Assembly (NCBI GenBank): GCA_023425225.1
Contig: JAFADB010000222.1
Span: forward strand, 1-26,599
From: Pseudomonadota bacterium
Lineage (GTDB): Bacteria > Pseudomonadota > Gammaproteobacteria > Xanthomonadales > Xanthomonadaceae
Length of the DNA stretch: 26,599 nucleotides
Direction of reading: 5' to 3'
The notes beneath the pieces were generated by a model. It ran no database searches. It had not been told where the DNA came from and saw only the letters and a program-made list of their open reading frames with translations. How positions within the stretch are numbered: the stretch's first letter is position 1; every line of letters begins with the position of its first letter. Below, in pieces: positions 1 to 10,315 of the stretch. The position numbers and the translations under genes are program-made.

Positions 1-1
1 G

Positions 2-1270
2 TCAGGCGCCCAGCGCCTCGGGCAGCAGCGCATCGACGAAGGCTTCCGGATCGAACACGCGCAGGTCCTCCGGACGCTCGCCGATGCCTGCGTAGCGGAT
101 CGGGATGCCGAACTCGCGCGCCAGCGCGAACACCACGCCGCCCTTGGCGGTGCCGTCGAGCTTGGTCACCACCAGCCCGGTGACGCCGACCACGGCGTGG
201 AACTGGCGCAGCTGCGACAGGGCGTTCTGCCCGGTGGTGCCGTCGATCACCATCAGCACCTCGTGCGGCGCGGCCGGGTCGATCTTGCCTAGCACGCGGC
301 GGATCTTGCCGAGCTCGTTCATCAGCCCGGTCTGGGTGTGCAGGCGGCCGGCGGTGTCGGCGATCAGCACCTCGGTGCCGCGCGCCTTGGCGGCCTGCAG
401 CGCGTCGAAGGCAACCGAGGCGGCATCGGCGTTCTGCCCCTGCGCGACCACCGTCACGCCGTTGCGCTGGCCCCAGGCCTGCAGCTGCGCCACCGCGGCG
501 GCGCGGAAGGTGTCGCCGGCGGCCAGCATCAGGCTGTGGCCCTCGTCCTTGAAGCGCTTGGCGAGCTTGCCGATGGTGGTGGTCTTGCCGACGCCATTGA
601 CGCCGACGGTGAGTACCACGAAGGGCCTGGCGGCGCGGTCGATGACCAGCGGCCTTGCCACCGGCTGCAGGATCGCGATCAGGTCGGCGCGCAGCGCGCC
701 CAGCAGGGCATTGGCATCGGCGAACTCGCGCGCCTTCATCCGCTTGCGCAGGTTTTCCACCAGTTCGGTAGTGGCCGAGACGCCGACATCGGCGGTGATC
801 AGCGCGGTCTCGATCTCGTCGAGCAGGTCGTTGTCGAGCTTGGGATTGCGCGAGAACAGGCCGCCGAAGCTGCGCGCGAACATGCTGTTGCGCAGGCGGT
901 CGCGCCAGCCCGGCTTGCCGGCCGGGGCGGCGGGCTTTTCGGTGAAGCCGAAGGCATCGGGTTCGGCAGATACGTCTTCCCGTGCCGCGGGCGTCTCGCC
1001 AGGCGGATGCGGGGGCACGGTCGCTTCCGTGGCAGTCGATACGACGGCCTCGGCAGGCGGCGGTGTCGGTTCAGTGGTGGGCGCCTGGACAGGCGCCTCG
1101 ACGGCAGCGCCGGCTTCCGCGGATGCCACCTCCGATTCGCCATGCCCGACCGCCGCGCCTTCGCCGGCCGGTGCCTGCGGGAACGCCGCGGCCAGTTCCT
1201 CTGCGGTGAATCCACGCTTGGCCGGGGCCTGGGAGGAATCGGGTTTCTTGCGGCGGAAGAAGCTGACCAT
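2..1270 (-). CDS. ftsY: Signal recognition particle receptor FtsY
   Basis: FtsY is the SRP receptor GTPase. It docks ribosome-SRP complexes at the inner membrane and passes nascent membrane proteins to the translocon. I place the start at 1270, giving 422 residues that begin MVSFFRRKKP, a basic membrane-targeting start; an in-frame start at 1309 only adds an unlike leader. Residues about 20-120 are an acidic, Pro/Ala-rich A domain. The N domain spans about 125-205 and the G domain the rest. SRP-GTPase motifs are visible: GVNGVGKTT (223-231), DTFRAAA (253-259), DTAGR (305-309), TKLDG (369-373) and GIGERPEDL (395-403). The stop lies at the window edge, so the gene is complete. No Shine-Dalgarno is obvious. 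The identification is firm. Confidence 0.97.
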   Translation of the reverse strand: MVSFFRRKKPDSSQAPAKRGFTAEELAAAFPQAPAGEGAAVGHGESEVASAEAGAAVEAPVQAPTTEPTPPPAEAVVSTATEATVPPHPPGETPAAREDVSAEPDAFGFTEKPAAPAGKPGWRDRLRNSMFARSFGGLFSRNPKLDNDLLDEIETALITADVGVSATTELVENLRKRMKAREFADANALLGALRADLIAILQPVARPLVIDRAARPFVVLTVGVNGVGKTTTIGKLAKRFKDEGHSLMLAAGDTFRAAAVAQLQAWGQRNGVTVVAQGQNADAASVAFDALQAAKARGTEVLIADTAGRLHTQTGLMNELGKIRRVLGKIDPAAPHEVLMVIDGTTGQNALSQLRQFHAVVGVTGLVVTKLDGTAKGGVVFALAREFGIPIRYAGIGERPEDLRVFDPEAFVDALLPEALGA

Positions 1271-1354
1271 GCAGGACGCGGATTGGCGGAAGGGCCTGAA
1301 TGCTAACACCGGCCGCCTTTACGCCTCTTGAGGGCGGCACGCGCTCACCGCCGG

Positions 1355-1387
1355 AAAAACATGGCCGATCCCAGGGGACCGGCCATG
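1355..1387 (-). terminator. Rho-independent terminator downstream of budC
   Basis: On the minus strand a 13-bp stem with one mismatch (arms CATGGCCG plus TCCC, loop of about 2 nt) is followed directly by five T residues at 1359-1355. It lies 28 bp beyond the budC stop and upstream of ftsY, so it should separate budC transcription from ftsY. Confidence 0.88.
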
Positions 1388-1415
1388 CGGACAACGACCG
1401 CAGGGAGGGATGCGG

Positions 1416-2189
1416 TCAGTTGAACACCATGCCACCGTCGATCAGCAGCGATTGCCCGGTCATGTAGTCCGAGTCCGGGCCGGCCAGGTAGGACACGCAG
1501 GCGGCCACGTCCTCGGGCTCGGACAGGCGGCCCAAGGTGATGCGCTTGGCGAACTCGGCGGTGCCGTAGCCCAGCGGCTTGCCGGCCGCCTCGGAGATCT
1601 GCTTGTCGATCTCGGCCCACATCGGCGTCTTGACGATGCCGGGGCAGTAGGCGTTGACGGTGATGCCCAGCGGCGCCAGGTCGCGCGCGGCGGTCTGGGT
1701 CAGGCCACGCACGGCGAACTTGCTGGACGAGTACACCGCGAGGTTGGGGTTGCCCACGTGCCCGGCCTGCGAGCAGCCGTTGATGATCTTGCCGCCGTGG
1801 CCCTGGGCCTTGAACGCGGCCACCGCGGCCTGGATGCCCCAGACCACGCCCTTGTAGTTGATCGCGAACACGCGGTCGATGACCGCCTCGTCGATCTCCT
1901 CGATCGGCGTGGTCGGGGCGACGCCGGCGTTGTTGACGATGACGTTCAGGTCGCCGAGCTGCTTCCGGGCTTCCTCCACCGCGGCGAACACCTGGTCGCG
2001 CTTGGACACGTCGGCGACCAGCACGATGGCCTTGCCGCCGGCCTTCTCCAGTGCGGCCGCGGCCTGCTTGGCGGTGTCGGGGTTGTAGTCGACGACCGCG
2101 ACGGCGAAGCCATCCTTGGACAGGCGCTGGGCGATGGCGAAACCGATGCCCTGACCGGCACCGGTGACGACTGCGACTTTCTGGCTCAT
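1416..2189 (-). CDS. budC: meso-2,3-butanediol dehydrogenase / (S)-acetoin-forming diacetyl reductase
   Basis: A 257-residue NAD(H)-dependent short-chain dehydrogenase that interconverts diacetyl, acetoin and 2,3-butanediol in the cytoplasm. The Rossmann motif GAGQGIG is at 10-16, NNAG at 86-89, and the catalytic triad is S140, Y153 (YSSSK) and K157. The C-terminal half, including KPLGYGTAEFAKRITLGRL and the ending LLIDGGMVFN, matches my memory of enterobacterial BudC almost word for word, so I assign the specific function rather than a generic SDR. A strong AGGAG lies 7 nt before the ATG. The gene stands alone between two terminators and has an FNR-type box 105 bp upstream, which suits a fermentative enzyme. 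No acetolactate synthase or decarboxylase lies nearby, so its physiological direction is unknown. Confidence 0.9.
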   Translation of the reverse strand: MSQKVAVVTGAGQGIGFAIAQRLSKDGFAVAVVDYNPDTAKQAAAALEKAGGKAIVLVADVSKRDQVFAAVEEARKQLGDLNVIVNNAGVAPTTPIEEIDEAVIDRVFAINYKGVVWGIQAAVAAFKAQGHGGKIINGCSQAGHVGNPNLAVYSSSKFAVRGLTQTAARDLAPLGITVNAYCPGIVKTPMWAEIDKQISEAAGKPLGYGTAEFAKRITLGRLSEPEDVAACVSYLAGPDSDYMTGQSLLIDGGMVFN

Positions 2190-2287
2190 TGAGCTTCTCC
2201 TGGGGGGATAGGATTTCGGCGCGGGTCGCGATGTCGCGACGTTCCGCGGCTTCGAGCGCAGGTTAGCGGGAGGGCATGACGGTGGCG

Positions 2288-2301
2288 GTGATCCAGATCA
2301 A
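2288..2301 (-). promoter_or_regulatory. FNR/ANR-type box upstream of budC
   Basis: GTGAT-CCAG-ATCAA matches the FNR consensus TTGAT-N4-ATCAA at 9 of 10 defined positions. Its centre is about 105 bp upstream of the budC ATG, leaving room for a promoter at the usual class II distance. The site is seen in the sequence; binding is inferred. Confidence 0.5.
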
Positions 2302-2362
2302 ATCCGCCGGCGAAATCGCGCTCCGGCACCGGGACGCGACGATGAATGCGCGGTCGGAACGA

Positions 2363-2390
2363 AAAAGCCCGGACCAGGGTCCGGGCTTTT
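2363..2390 (-). terminator. Rho-independent terminator of htpG
   Basis: A perfect inverted repeat (AAAAGCCCGGACC, 2-nt loop, GGTCCGGGCTTTT) sits 25 bp past the htpG stop. The minus-strand transcript ends in a run of five T. The symmetric A/T flanks mean it could work in both directions, although no plus-strand gene runs into it. Confidence 0.93.
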
Positions 2391-2414
2391 CTCGATGTCA
2401 GCTGGCGGAGAGAC

Positions 2415-4325
<1,911 letters not shown>

Positions 4326-4384
4326 CGTCGGCGTGCTCCGTGATTTGAAAGGCCGCGAGTCGCTTCGCGGCAGCTGGCTCCGGG

Positions 4385-4411
4385 GTGTGGGCAAATACCG
4401 CTCATTTCAAG
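4385..4411 (-). promoter_or_regulatory. Sigma-32 (heat-shock) promoter candidate for htpG
   Basis: On the minus strand CTTGAAA is followed by 12 nt and GCCCACAC. The -35 element matches the RpoH consensus CTTGAAA fully; the -10 element matches CCCCATNT only partly. Predicted transcription would start about 50 nt before the htpG ATG. Confidence 0.6.
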
Positions 4412-4541
4412 CCGCGGCGGCGGCGCGGGCGGGACATCCGCGGCACCGGGCTATCATTCCGGCCTCTCCGAAGGCCGTTGCCCGCATGCCCGTCCCGTTG
4501 TCTTGCCCTGCCTGTCCGCTTCACGTCCGCCGGTGCCACGC

Positions 4542-5117
4542 ATGAGGCCGCAGGGCAGGGCGAAGCCGGCGGCCGCGGGCCAGGTGCGCATCATCGGCGG
4601 GCGCTGGCGCAACACCCGCCTGCCGGTCGCCGACCTGCCGGGGCTGCGGCCGACCGGCGACCGCGTGCGCGAGACCCTGTTCAACTGGCTGATGCCGAAG
4701 CTGCCGGGCGCGCGGGTGCTGGACCTGTTCGCCGGCAGCGGCGTGCTCGGACTGGAGGCGGTCTCGCGCGGTGCCGCCGGGGCGGTGCTGGTGGAGCGTG
4801 ATCCCGGCCAGGCGGCGCGGCTGCGCGAGGCGGTGGGCAAGCTGGACGCGACCGCCCAGGTCGAGGTGGTGCAGGGCGATGCGTTGGCCTGGTTGCCCGG
4901 CGCGCCTGCCGCCGCCTTCGACATCGCCTTCCTCGATCCGCCGTTCGCCGCCGGCCTGCTGCCCGCGGCGCTGCCGGCCCTGGTGCCGCATCTGGCGCCG
5001 GGCGCCTGGGTCTATGTCGAGGCGCCCGCCGAACCGGCGGCGCTGCCGGCCGGCTGGACGCCGTATCGGCAGGGCCGTACCCGGGAGACCTGCTACACGC
5101 TGTATCGCACGCCCTAG
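4542..5117 (+). CDS. rsmD: 16S rRNA (guanine(966)-N2)-methyltransferase RsmD
   Basis: RsmD methylates N2 of G966 in 16S rRNA of the 30S subunit using S-adenosylmethionine. The start at 4542 gives 191 residues with a short basic leader followed by QVRIIGGRWRNTRLP, as in the family; an ATG at 4503 is possible but adds 13 unlike residues. RVRETLFNWL (41-50) is the family signature. The SAM site is DLFAGSG (61-67) and the N-methyltransferase catalytic motif is LDPPF (131-135). In many proteobacteria rsmD lies divergently next to ftsY. Here budC and htpG stand between them with the same divergence kept, suggesting insertion or rearrangement. The gene ends just before a REP-like hairpin. Confidence 0.95.
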   Translation: MRPQGRAKPAAAGQVRIIGGRWRNTRLPVADLPGLRPTGDRVRETLFNWLMPKLPGARVLDLFAGSGVLGLEAVSRGAAGAVLVERDPGQAARLREAVGKLDATAQVEVVQGDALAWLPGAPAAAFDIAFLDPPFAAGLLPAALPALVPHLAPGAWVYVEAPAEPAALPAGWTPYRQGRTRETCYTLYRTP

Positions 5118-5120
5118 AAC

Positions 5121-5189
5121 CCGTGGGAACAGCGTGAGCCGCGATGGGGCTTCCCGGCAAAGCCATCGCGGCTCACGCCGTTCCCATGG
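5121..5189. repeat. REP-like palindromic element between rsmD and the Lrp-type gene
   Basis: The two arms pair over about 26 bp with one mismatch and one G-T pair. The left core is GCGTGAGCCGCGATGG and the right core CCATCGCGGCTCACGC, with a short inner loop. It starts 4 bp after the rsmD stop and ends 5 bp before the end of the convergent Lrp-type gene, so it may also act as a bidirectional terminator. The same AGCCGCGATG core occurs in a second hairpin at 8754-8835. Confidence 0.85.
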
Positions 5190-5193
5190 AGCG

Positions 5194-5673
5194 TCACACC
5201 CCCAGGTGGATGTCGGCGCTGTTCTTGATCTCCTCCATCACCGCGTAGGTGCGGGTCTCGCGCACGCCCGGCAGCTGCCACAGCACCCTCCCGGCCACGC
5301 GCCGGTAGTCCTCCATGTCGGCCACCCGCAGCTTGAGCAGGTAGTCGAAGCCGCCGGCCACCAGGTGGCACTCCATCACCTCCGGCTGGTCCTTCACCGC
5401 CGCCTTGAACTGCTCGAAGATGTTGGGTGTGGTGCGGTCCAGCAGGATCTCCACGAACACCAGCATCGAGGCGCCGAGCTTGTGCGGGTCCAGCCGCGCG
5501 CGGTAGCCCAGGATGTAGCCCTCGCTGGTCAGCCGCCGCACCCGCTCCAGGGTGGCGGTGGGCGACAGGTGCACCAGTTCGGCCAGCCTGACGTTGGTGA
5601 TGCGCCCGTCCTTCTGCAGCAGAGCGAGGATTCTTCGGTCGGTGCGGTCGAGCTCGGGCGGCGGCAGATTCAT
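5194..5673 (-). CDS. Lrp/AsnC-family transcriptional regulator, probable putA regulator
   Basis: A 159-residue feast/famine regulator. Residues about 8-55 form the N-terminal helix-turn-helix (LDRTDRRILALLQKDGRI, then LAELVHLSPTATLERVRRL). A RAM/Lrp ligand-binding domain follows from about 70 with the typical GGFDYLLKLRV strand. It is transcribed divergently from putA with only 93 bp between the start codons. This arrangement in other proteobacteria (PutR-type Lrp proteins) marks a proline-responsive activator of putA. PutA here lacks its own DNA-binding domain, which supports that role. A TATCAT -10 hexamer ends 6 nt before the ATG, so the mRNA may be leaderless. The family is certain; the target is inferred. 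Confidence 0.9.
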   Translation of the reverse strand: MNLPPPELDRTDRRILALLQKDGRITNVRLAELVHLSPTATLERVRRLTSEGYILGYRARLDPHKLGASMLVFVEILLDRTTPNIFEQFKAAVKDQPEVMECHLVAGGFDYLLKLRVADMEDYRRVAGRVLWQLPGVRETRTYAVMEEIKNSADIHLGV

Positions 5674-5679
5674 CCTCCA

Positions 5680-5685
5680 ATGATA
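5680..5685 (-). promoter_or_regulatory. -10 element of the Lrp-type gene (leaderless start likely)
   Basis: TATCAT on the minus strand, with its last base 7 nt before the A of the ATG at 5673, predicts transcription starting on the start codon itself. GGAGG abuts the ATG with no spacer, which is too close to serve as a Shine-Dalgarno. No good -35 is seen, consistent with activator dependence. Confidence 0.45.
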
Positions 5686-5711
5686 GGGCGTTCAATGGAG
5701 AAAAATGCGGC

Positions 5712-5725
5712 TTGATCGAGATCAA
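5712..5725. promoter_or_regulatory. Perfect FNR-type palindrome in the lrp-putA divergent region
   Basis: TTGATCGAGATCAA fits the FNR/ANR/FixK consensus TTGAT-N4-ATCAA at every defined base and is a full 14-bp palindrome except for the central two bases. Its centre is 45-48 bp from both divergent start codons, close to where a class II activator site would sit if both mRNAs have very short leaders. An alternative reader, such as the neighbouring Lrp-type protein, cannot be excluded. Confidence 0.6.
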
Positions 5726-5766
5726 GATGCCGTATCTCCAGTCGATCCAACAACAGGTGGTCAGAT

Positions 5767-8730
5767 ATGCGGTTGCCCAGTCCGTACCGGCCGGAAGCCG
5801 AGGTGCTCGAATCGTTGCTGCAGCGCCTGCAGGGCCTGGACTGGGAGGCAGCCAGCGCCGATGCGGTCGGCTGGATCGAGCGCGTGCGCGGCGCCAAGCC
5901 GTCGTCGTGGGCGATGGAGAGCCTGCTGCGCGAGTTCCCGCTGTCCACCGCCGAGGGCCTGGCGCTGATGCGGCTGGCCGAGGCGCTGCTGCGCGTGCCC
6001 GATGCCGAGACGGCGATGGTGCTGACCGCCGACCAGCTCTCGCGCGCCGACTTCTCCGGCGCCTCGCAGTCGTGGCTGGCCACGCTGTCCACCCAGGCCA
6101 TCGCGCTGTCCAAGAAGATGCTCGGCGAGGACGGCCAGAAGACCGGCTTCTTCGCCAAGGTCGGCGCCAAGGCGGTGGTCGCGGCCACCGTGCGCGCGGT
6201 GCAGCTGATGGGCCGGCAGTTCGTCATGGGCGAGACCCTGGACGAGGCGCTGGACGACGCCCGCAAGCAGCGCAAGACCCGCCGCGGCCTGCGCTTTTCC
6301 TATGACATGCTCGGCGAGGGCGCGCGCACCGACGCCGATGCGCTGGAATACATGCGCAAGTACCACCATGCCATCGCCACCCTGGCGGCCGCGCGCGGAC
6401 CCGGCGAGCCGGTGGAGGAGGTGGATGGCATCTCGATCAAGCTCTCGGCCATCGACGCCCGCTACGAGGCGCTGCAGCGCGAGCACGTGATGGACGTGCT
6501 GGTGCCACGGGTGCTGGAGCTGGCCCGCGCTTCCGCCGATGCCGACCTCAACCTCACCATCGACGCGGAGGAGAGCGAGCGGCTGGAGATCTCGCTGGAC
6601 GTGTTCGAGGCGGTGGCGCGGCAGCTGGCCGCCAGCCATCCGCGCTGGCAGGGCTTCGGCCTGGCGATCCAGGCCTACCAGACCCGCACCCTGGAGACGG
6701 TCGGCGAGATCGTGCGCATCGCCCGCGAGCTGGGCGTGCGCTTCATGGTGCGCCTGGTCAAGGGCGCCTACTGGGACTACGAGATCAAGCGCGCCCAGGA
6801 GCTGGGCATGCCGGCGTTCCCGGTGTTCAGCCACAAGCACCACACCGACGCCTCCTACCTGGCCTGCGCCAGGGCGATGCTGGCTGCACCGGATGCGATC
6901 TACCCGCAGTTCGCCGGCCACAACGCCGGCACCATCGCCGCGGTGCTGGCGATGGCGCGCCAGGCCGGGGTGCCGTTCGAGCTGCAGCGCCTGCACGGCA
7001 TGGGCGAGGGCGTGCACGCCGAGGTGCATGCGCAGTACCCGGACGTGGGCCTGCGCGTGTATGCGCCGGTGGGCCCGCACAAGGACCTGCTGGCCTACCT
7101 GGTGCGCCGGCTGCTGGAGAACGGCGCCAATTCCTCGTTCGTGCACCAGTTGGCCGATAGCGCCATCCCGCCGCGCGAACTGGTGCTCTCGCCGCTGTGG
7201 CGCGCGCCGGAAAGCGGGGTGACGCTGCCGCTGGACATCTTTGCCGGGGATCGCCGGGGCGCCCGCCGCAACACCGCCGGCCTCGACCCGACCTGCGAGC
7301 CGATGGCCCAGGCGCTGCTCGATGCCTGGCCGCAGGGCCGCCTGTCCGCGCCGGCCACCACCGCCGCGGCGAATATTGACGGCATCGTCCGCACCCTGGC
7401 GGCCGGCCACAGGCGCTGGAACGCCGAGCCGGTGGAAACCCGCGCCGCGGCACTGGAGCGGGCCGCCGATGCGCTGGAACGCGACCTGCCGCAGTGGTGC
7501 GCGCGCATCGTCCATGAAGGCCGCCGCACCTGGGGCGATGCCGTCTCCGAGGTGCGCGAGGCCGCCGATTTCTGCCGCTACTACGCCCAGCAGGCGCGCG
7601 CGGTGATGGCGCCGCAGGTGCTGCCCGGCGTCACCGGCGAGCGCAACACCTATGCCCTGGGCGGGCGCGGCGTGTGGGCCTGCATCTCGCCGTGGAACTT
7701 CCCGCTGGCGATCTTCACCGGCCAGGTGGTGGCGGCGCTGGTCACCGGCAACGCGGTGGCGGCCAAGCCGGCCGAGCAGACCCCGGCGGTCGCCGCGGCG
7801 ATGATCGCGCTGCTGCACGAATGCGGCGTGCCGCAGGACGTGCTGGCCGGCGTGTATGGCGACGGCGAGACCGGCGCGGCGCTGGTGGCGCATCCGGCCA
7901 TCGCCGGCGTGGCCTTCACCGGCTCGACCGCGGTGGCCAAGGGGATTTCCCGTGCGCTGGCGGACAAGGACGGCCCGATCGTGCCGCTGATCGCCGAGAC
8001 CGGCGGGCTGAACGCGATGATCGTCGATTCCACCGCGCTGCCCGAGCAGGTGGTCGATGCGGTGGTGCAGAGCACCTTCCGCAGCGCCGGCCAGCGCTGC
8101 TCGGCGCTGCGCGTGCTGTGCCTGCAGGACGACATCGCCGACGGCGTGCTGAAGATGCTGGCCGGGGCCATCGGCCTGCTGCAGGTGGGCGATCCGTCGC
8201 GCCTGTCCAGCGACCTGGGGCCGGTGATCGATGCCGAGGCGGCGGCCAACCTGCGTCGGCAGATCGACGGACTGGAGCGGCGTGGCCGGCTGGTCGCCCG
8301 CGCGCTGCTGCCGGCCGACGCGCATGCCGACGCCATCGCCCCGGTGGCCTTCGAGATCGACGCGATCGAGCAGGTGCGCGAGGAGGTCTTCGGCCCGGTG
8401 CTGCAGGTGCTGCGCTGGTCCGGCAGCGTCGAGGCGCTGGTCGAGCGCATCAACGCGCTCGGCTACGGCCTGACCTTGGGCGTGCAGACCCGCATCGACA
8501 CCCGCGCCCAGGCCATCGCCGAACGCGCCGAGGTCGGTAATGTCTACGTCAACCGCAACATGATCGGCGCGGTGGTCGGCGTGCAGCCGTTCGGCGGCGA
8601 GGGCCTGTCCGGCACTGGCCCCAAGGCCGGCGGCCCGAACTACCTGCCGCGCTTCTGCGCCGAGCGCAGCGTCAGCATCAACACCACCGCCGCCGGCGGC
8701 GACGTGGAACTGCTGATGCGCGCCGGCTGA
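5767..8730 (+). CDS. putA: Bifunctional proline dehydrogenase / L-glutamate-gamma-semialdehyde dehydrogenase PutA
   Basis: PutA oxidises proline to P5C with FAD, passing electrons to quinone at the membrane, then oxidises glutamate semialdehyde to glutamate with NAD+. At 987 residues this is a short type-A PutA: the N-terminal ribbon-helix-helix DNA-binding domain of E. coli PutA (about 1320 residues) and the C-terminal extension are absent. The PRODH barrel occupies about 100-480, with YWDYEIKRAQ (335-344) and the proline-binding RRLLENGANSSFV (447-459). The aldehyde dehydrogenase domain follows from about 530: PWNFP (642-646), AETGG (743-747, general base E744), catalytic C778 in AGQRCSA, and EVFGP. 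Start is ATG 5767 with AGGTGG upstream. An FNR-type box and a divergent Lrp-type gene lie upstream; a REP-like hairpin follows. Confidence 0.97.
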   Translation: MRLPSPYRPEAEVLESLLQRLQGLDWEAASADAVGWIERVRGAKPSSWAMESLLREFPLSTAEGLALMRLAEALLRVPDAETAMVLTADQLSRADFSGASQSWLATLSTQAIALSKKMLGEDGQKTGFFAKVGAKAVVAATVRAVQLMGRQFVMGETLDEALDDARKQRKTRRGLRFSYDMLGEGARTDADALEYMRKYHHAIATLAAARGPGEPVEEVDGISIKLSAIDARYEALQREHVMDVLVPRVLELARASADADLNLTIDAEESERLEISLDVFEAVARQLAASHPRWQGFGLAIQAYQTRTLETVGEIVRIARELGVRFMVRLVKGAYWDYEIKRAQELGMPAFPVFSHKHHTDASYLACARAMLAAPDAIYPQFAGHNAGTIAAVLAMARQAGVPFELQRLHGMGEGVHAEVHAQYPDVGLRVYAPVGPHKDLLAYLVRRLLENGANSSFVHQLADSAIPPRELVLSPLWRAPESGVTLPLDIFAGDRRGARRNTAGLDPTCEPMAQALLDAWPQGRLSAPATTAAANIDGIVRTLAAGHRRWNAEPVETRAAALERAADALERDLPQWCARIVHEGRRTWGDAVSEVREAADFCRYYAQQARAVMAPQVLPGVTGERNTYALGGRGVWACISPWNFPLAIFTGQVVAALVTGNAVAAKPAEQTPAVAAAMIALLHECGVPQDVLAGVYGDGETGAALVAHPAIAGVAFTGSTAVAKGISRALADKDGPIVPLIAETGGLNAMIVDSTALPEQVVDAVVQSTFRSAGQRCSALRVLCLQDDIADGVLKMLAGAIGLLQVGDPSRLSSDLGPVIDAEAAANLRRQIDGLERRGRLVARALLPADAHADAIAPVAFEIDAIEQVREEVFGPVLQVLRWSGSVEALVERINALGYGLTLGVQTRIDTRAQAIAERAEVGNVYVNRNMIGAVVGVQPFGGEGLSGTGPKAGGPNYLPRFCAERSVSINTTAAGGDVELLMRAG

Positions 8731-8753
8731 GGGGCGCGCTGCGCGTCAACGCT

Positions 8754-8835
8754 CCCCGTGGGGGCGACGTCAGCCGCGATGCTCTCCGAACCGATTTCCC
8801 CGGCTTGGGAGCATCGCGGCTGACGCCCCGCGGGG
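8754..8835. repeat. REP-like palindromic element between putA and serA
   Basis: A 16-bp perfect stem (GTCAGCCGCGATGCTC with GAGCATCGCGGCTGAC) is extended outward by GGGGC/GCCCC and CCCCG/CGGGG after a 3-nt bulge. It sits between convergent putA and serA. It shares the AGCCGCGATG core with the element at 5121-5189, so both belong to one dispersed family. It could double as a bidirectional terminator. Confidence 0.82.
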
Positions 8836-8841
8836 CGTGGG

Positions 8842-10083
<1,242 letters not shown>

Positions 10084-10149
10084 GGGAGTCGGTAGCGATG
10101 GGGGAAGCGGTCATGACCACCATCCCCGGGGCGCGGATGCCGGCCGTGC

Positions 10150-10167
10150 GCCCCGGTGCGCCGGGGC
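10150..10167 (-). other. GC hairpin in the serA 5' leader
   Basis: A perfect 7-bp GC stem (GCCCCGG/CCGGGGC) with a 4-nt loop lies about 67 bp upstream of the serA ATG. A possible minus-strand -10 (GATACT, 10186-10181) would put it at the 5' end of the serA mRNA. A role in mRNA stability or translation is only a guess. Confidence 0.3.
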
Positions 10168-10315
10168 GGAAAGACCCGCAAGTATCGCGCCTGGGTGCCC
10201 GCGTGGCGACTGCCGTTGCAGATGTATCCATCCGCGGCGCGGGCGCGCTGGACGCCATCGGGCATCGCTGGCACGCTTGCGCCCCCGTATTCCGACAGTC
10301 CAGGGGCCCCGCGCC

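Noticed and set aside
5761..8325. Minus-strand open frame of about 850 codons opposite putA
   Set aside because: A shadow of the putA codon pattern; the translation is rich in His, Gln and Arg with no domain.
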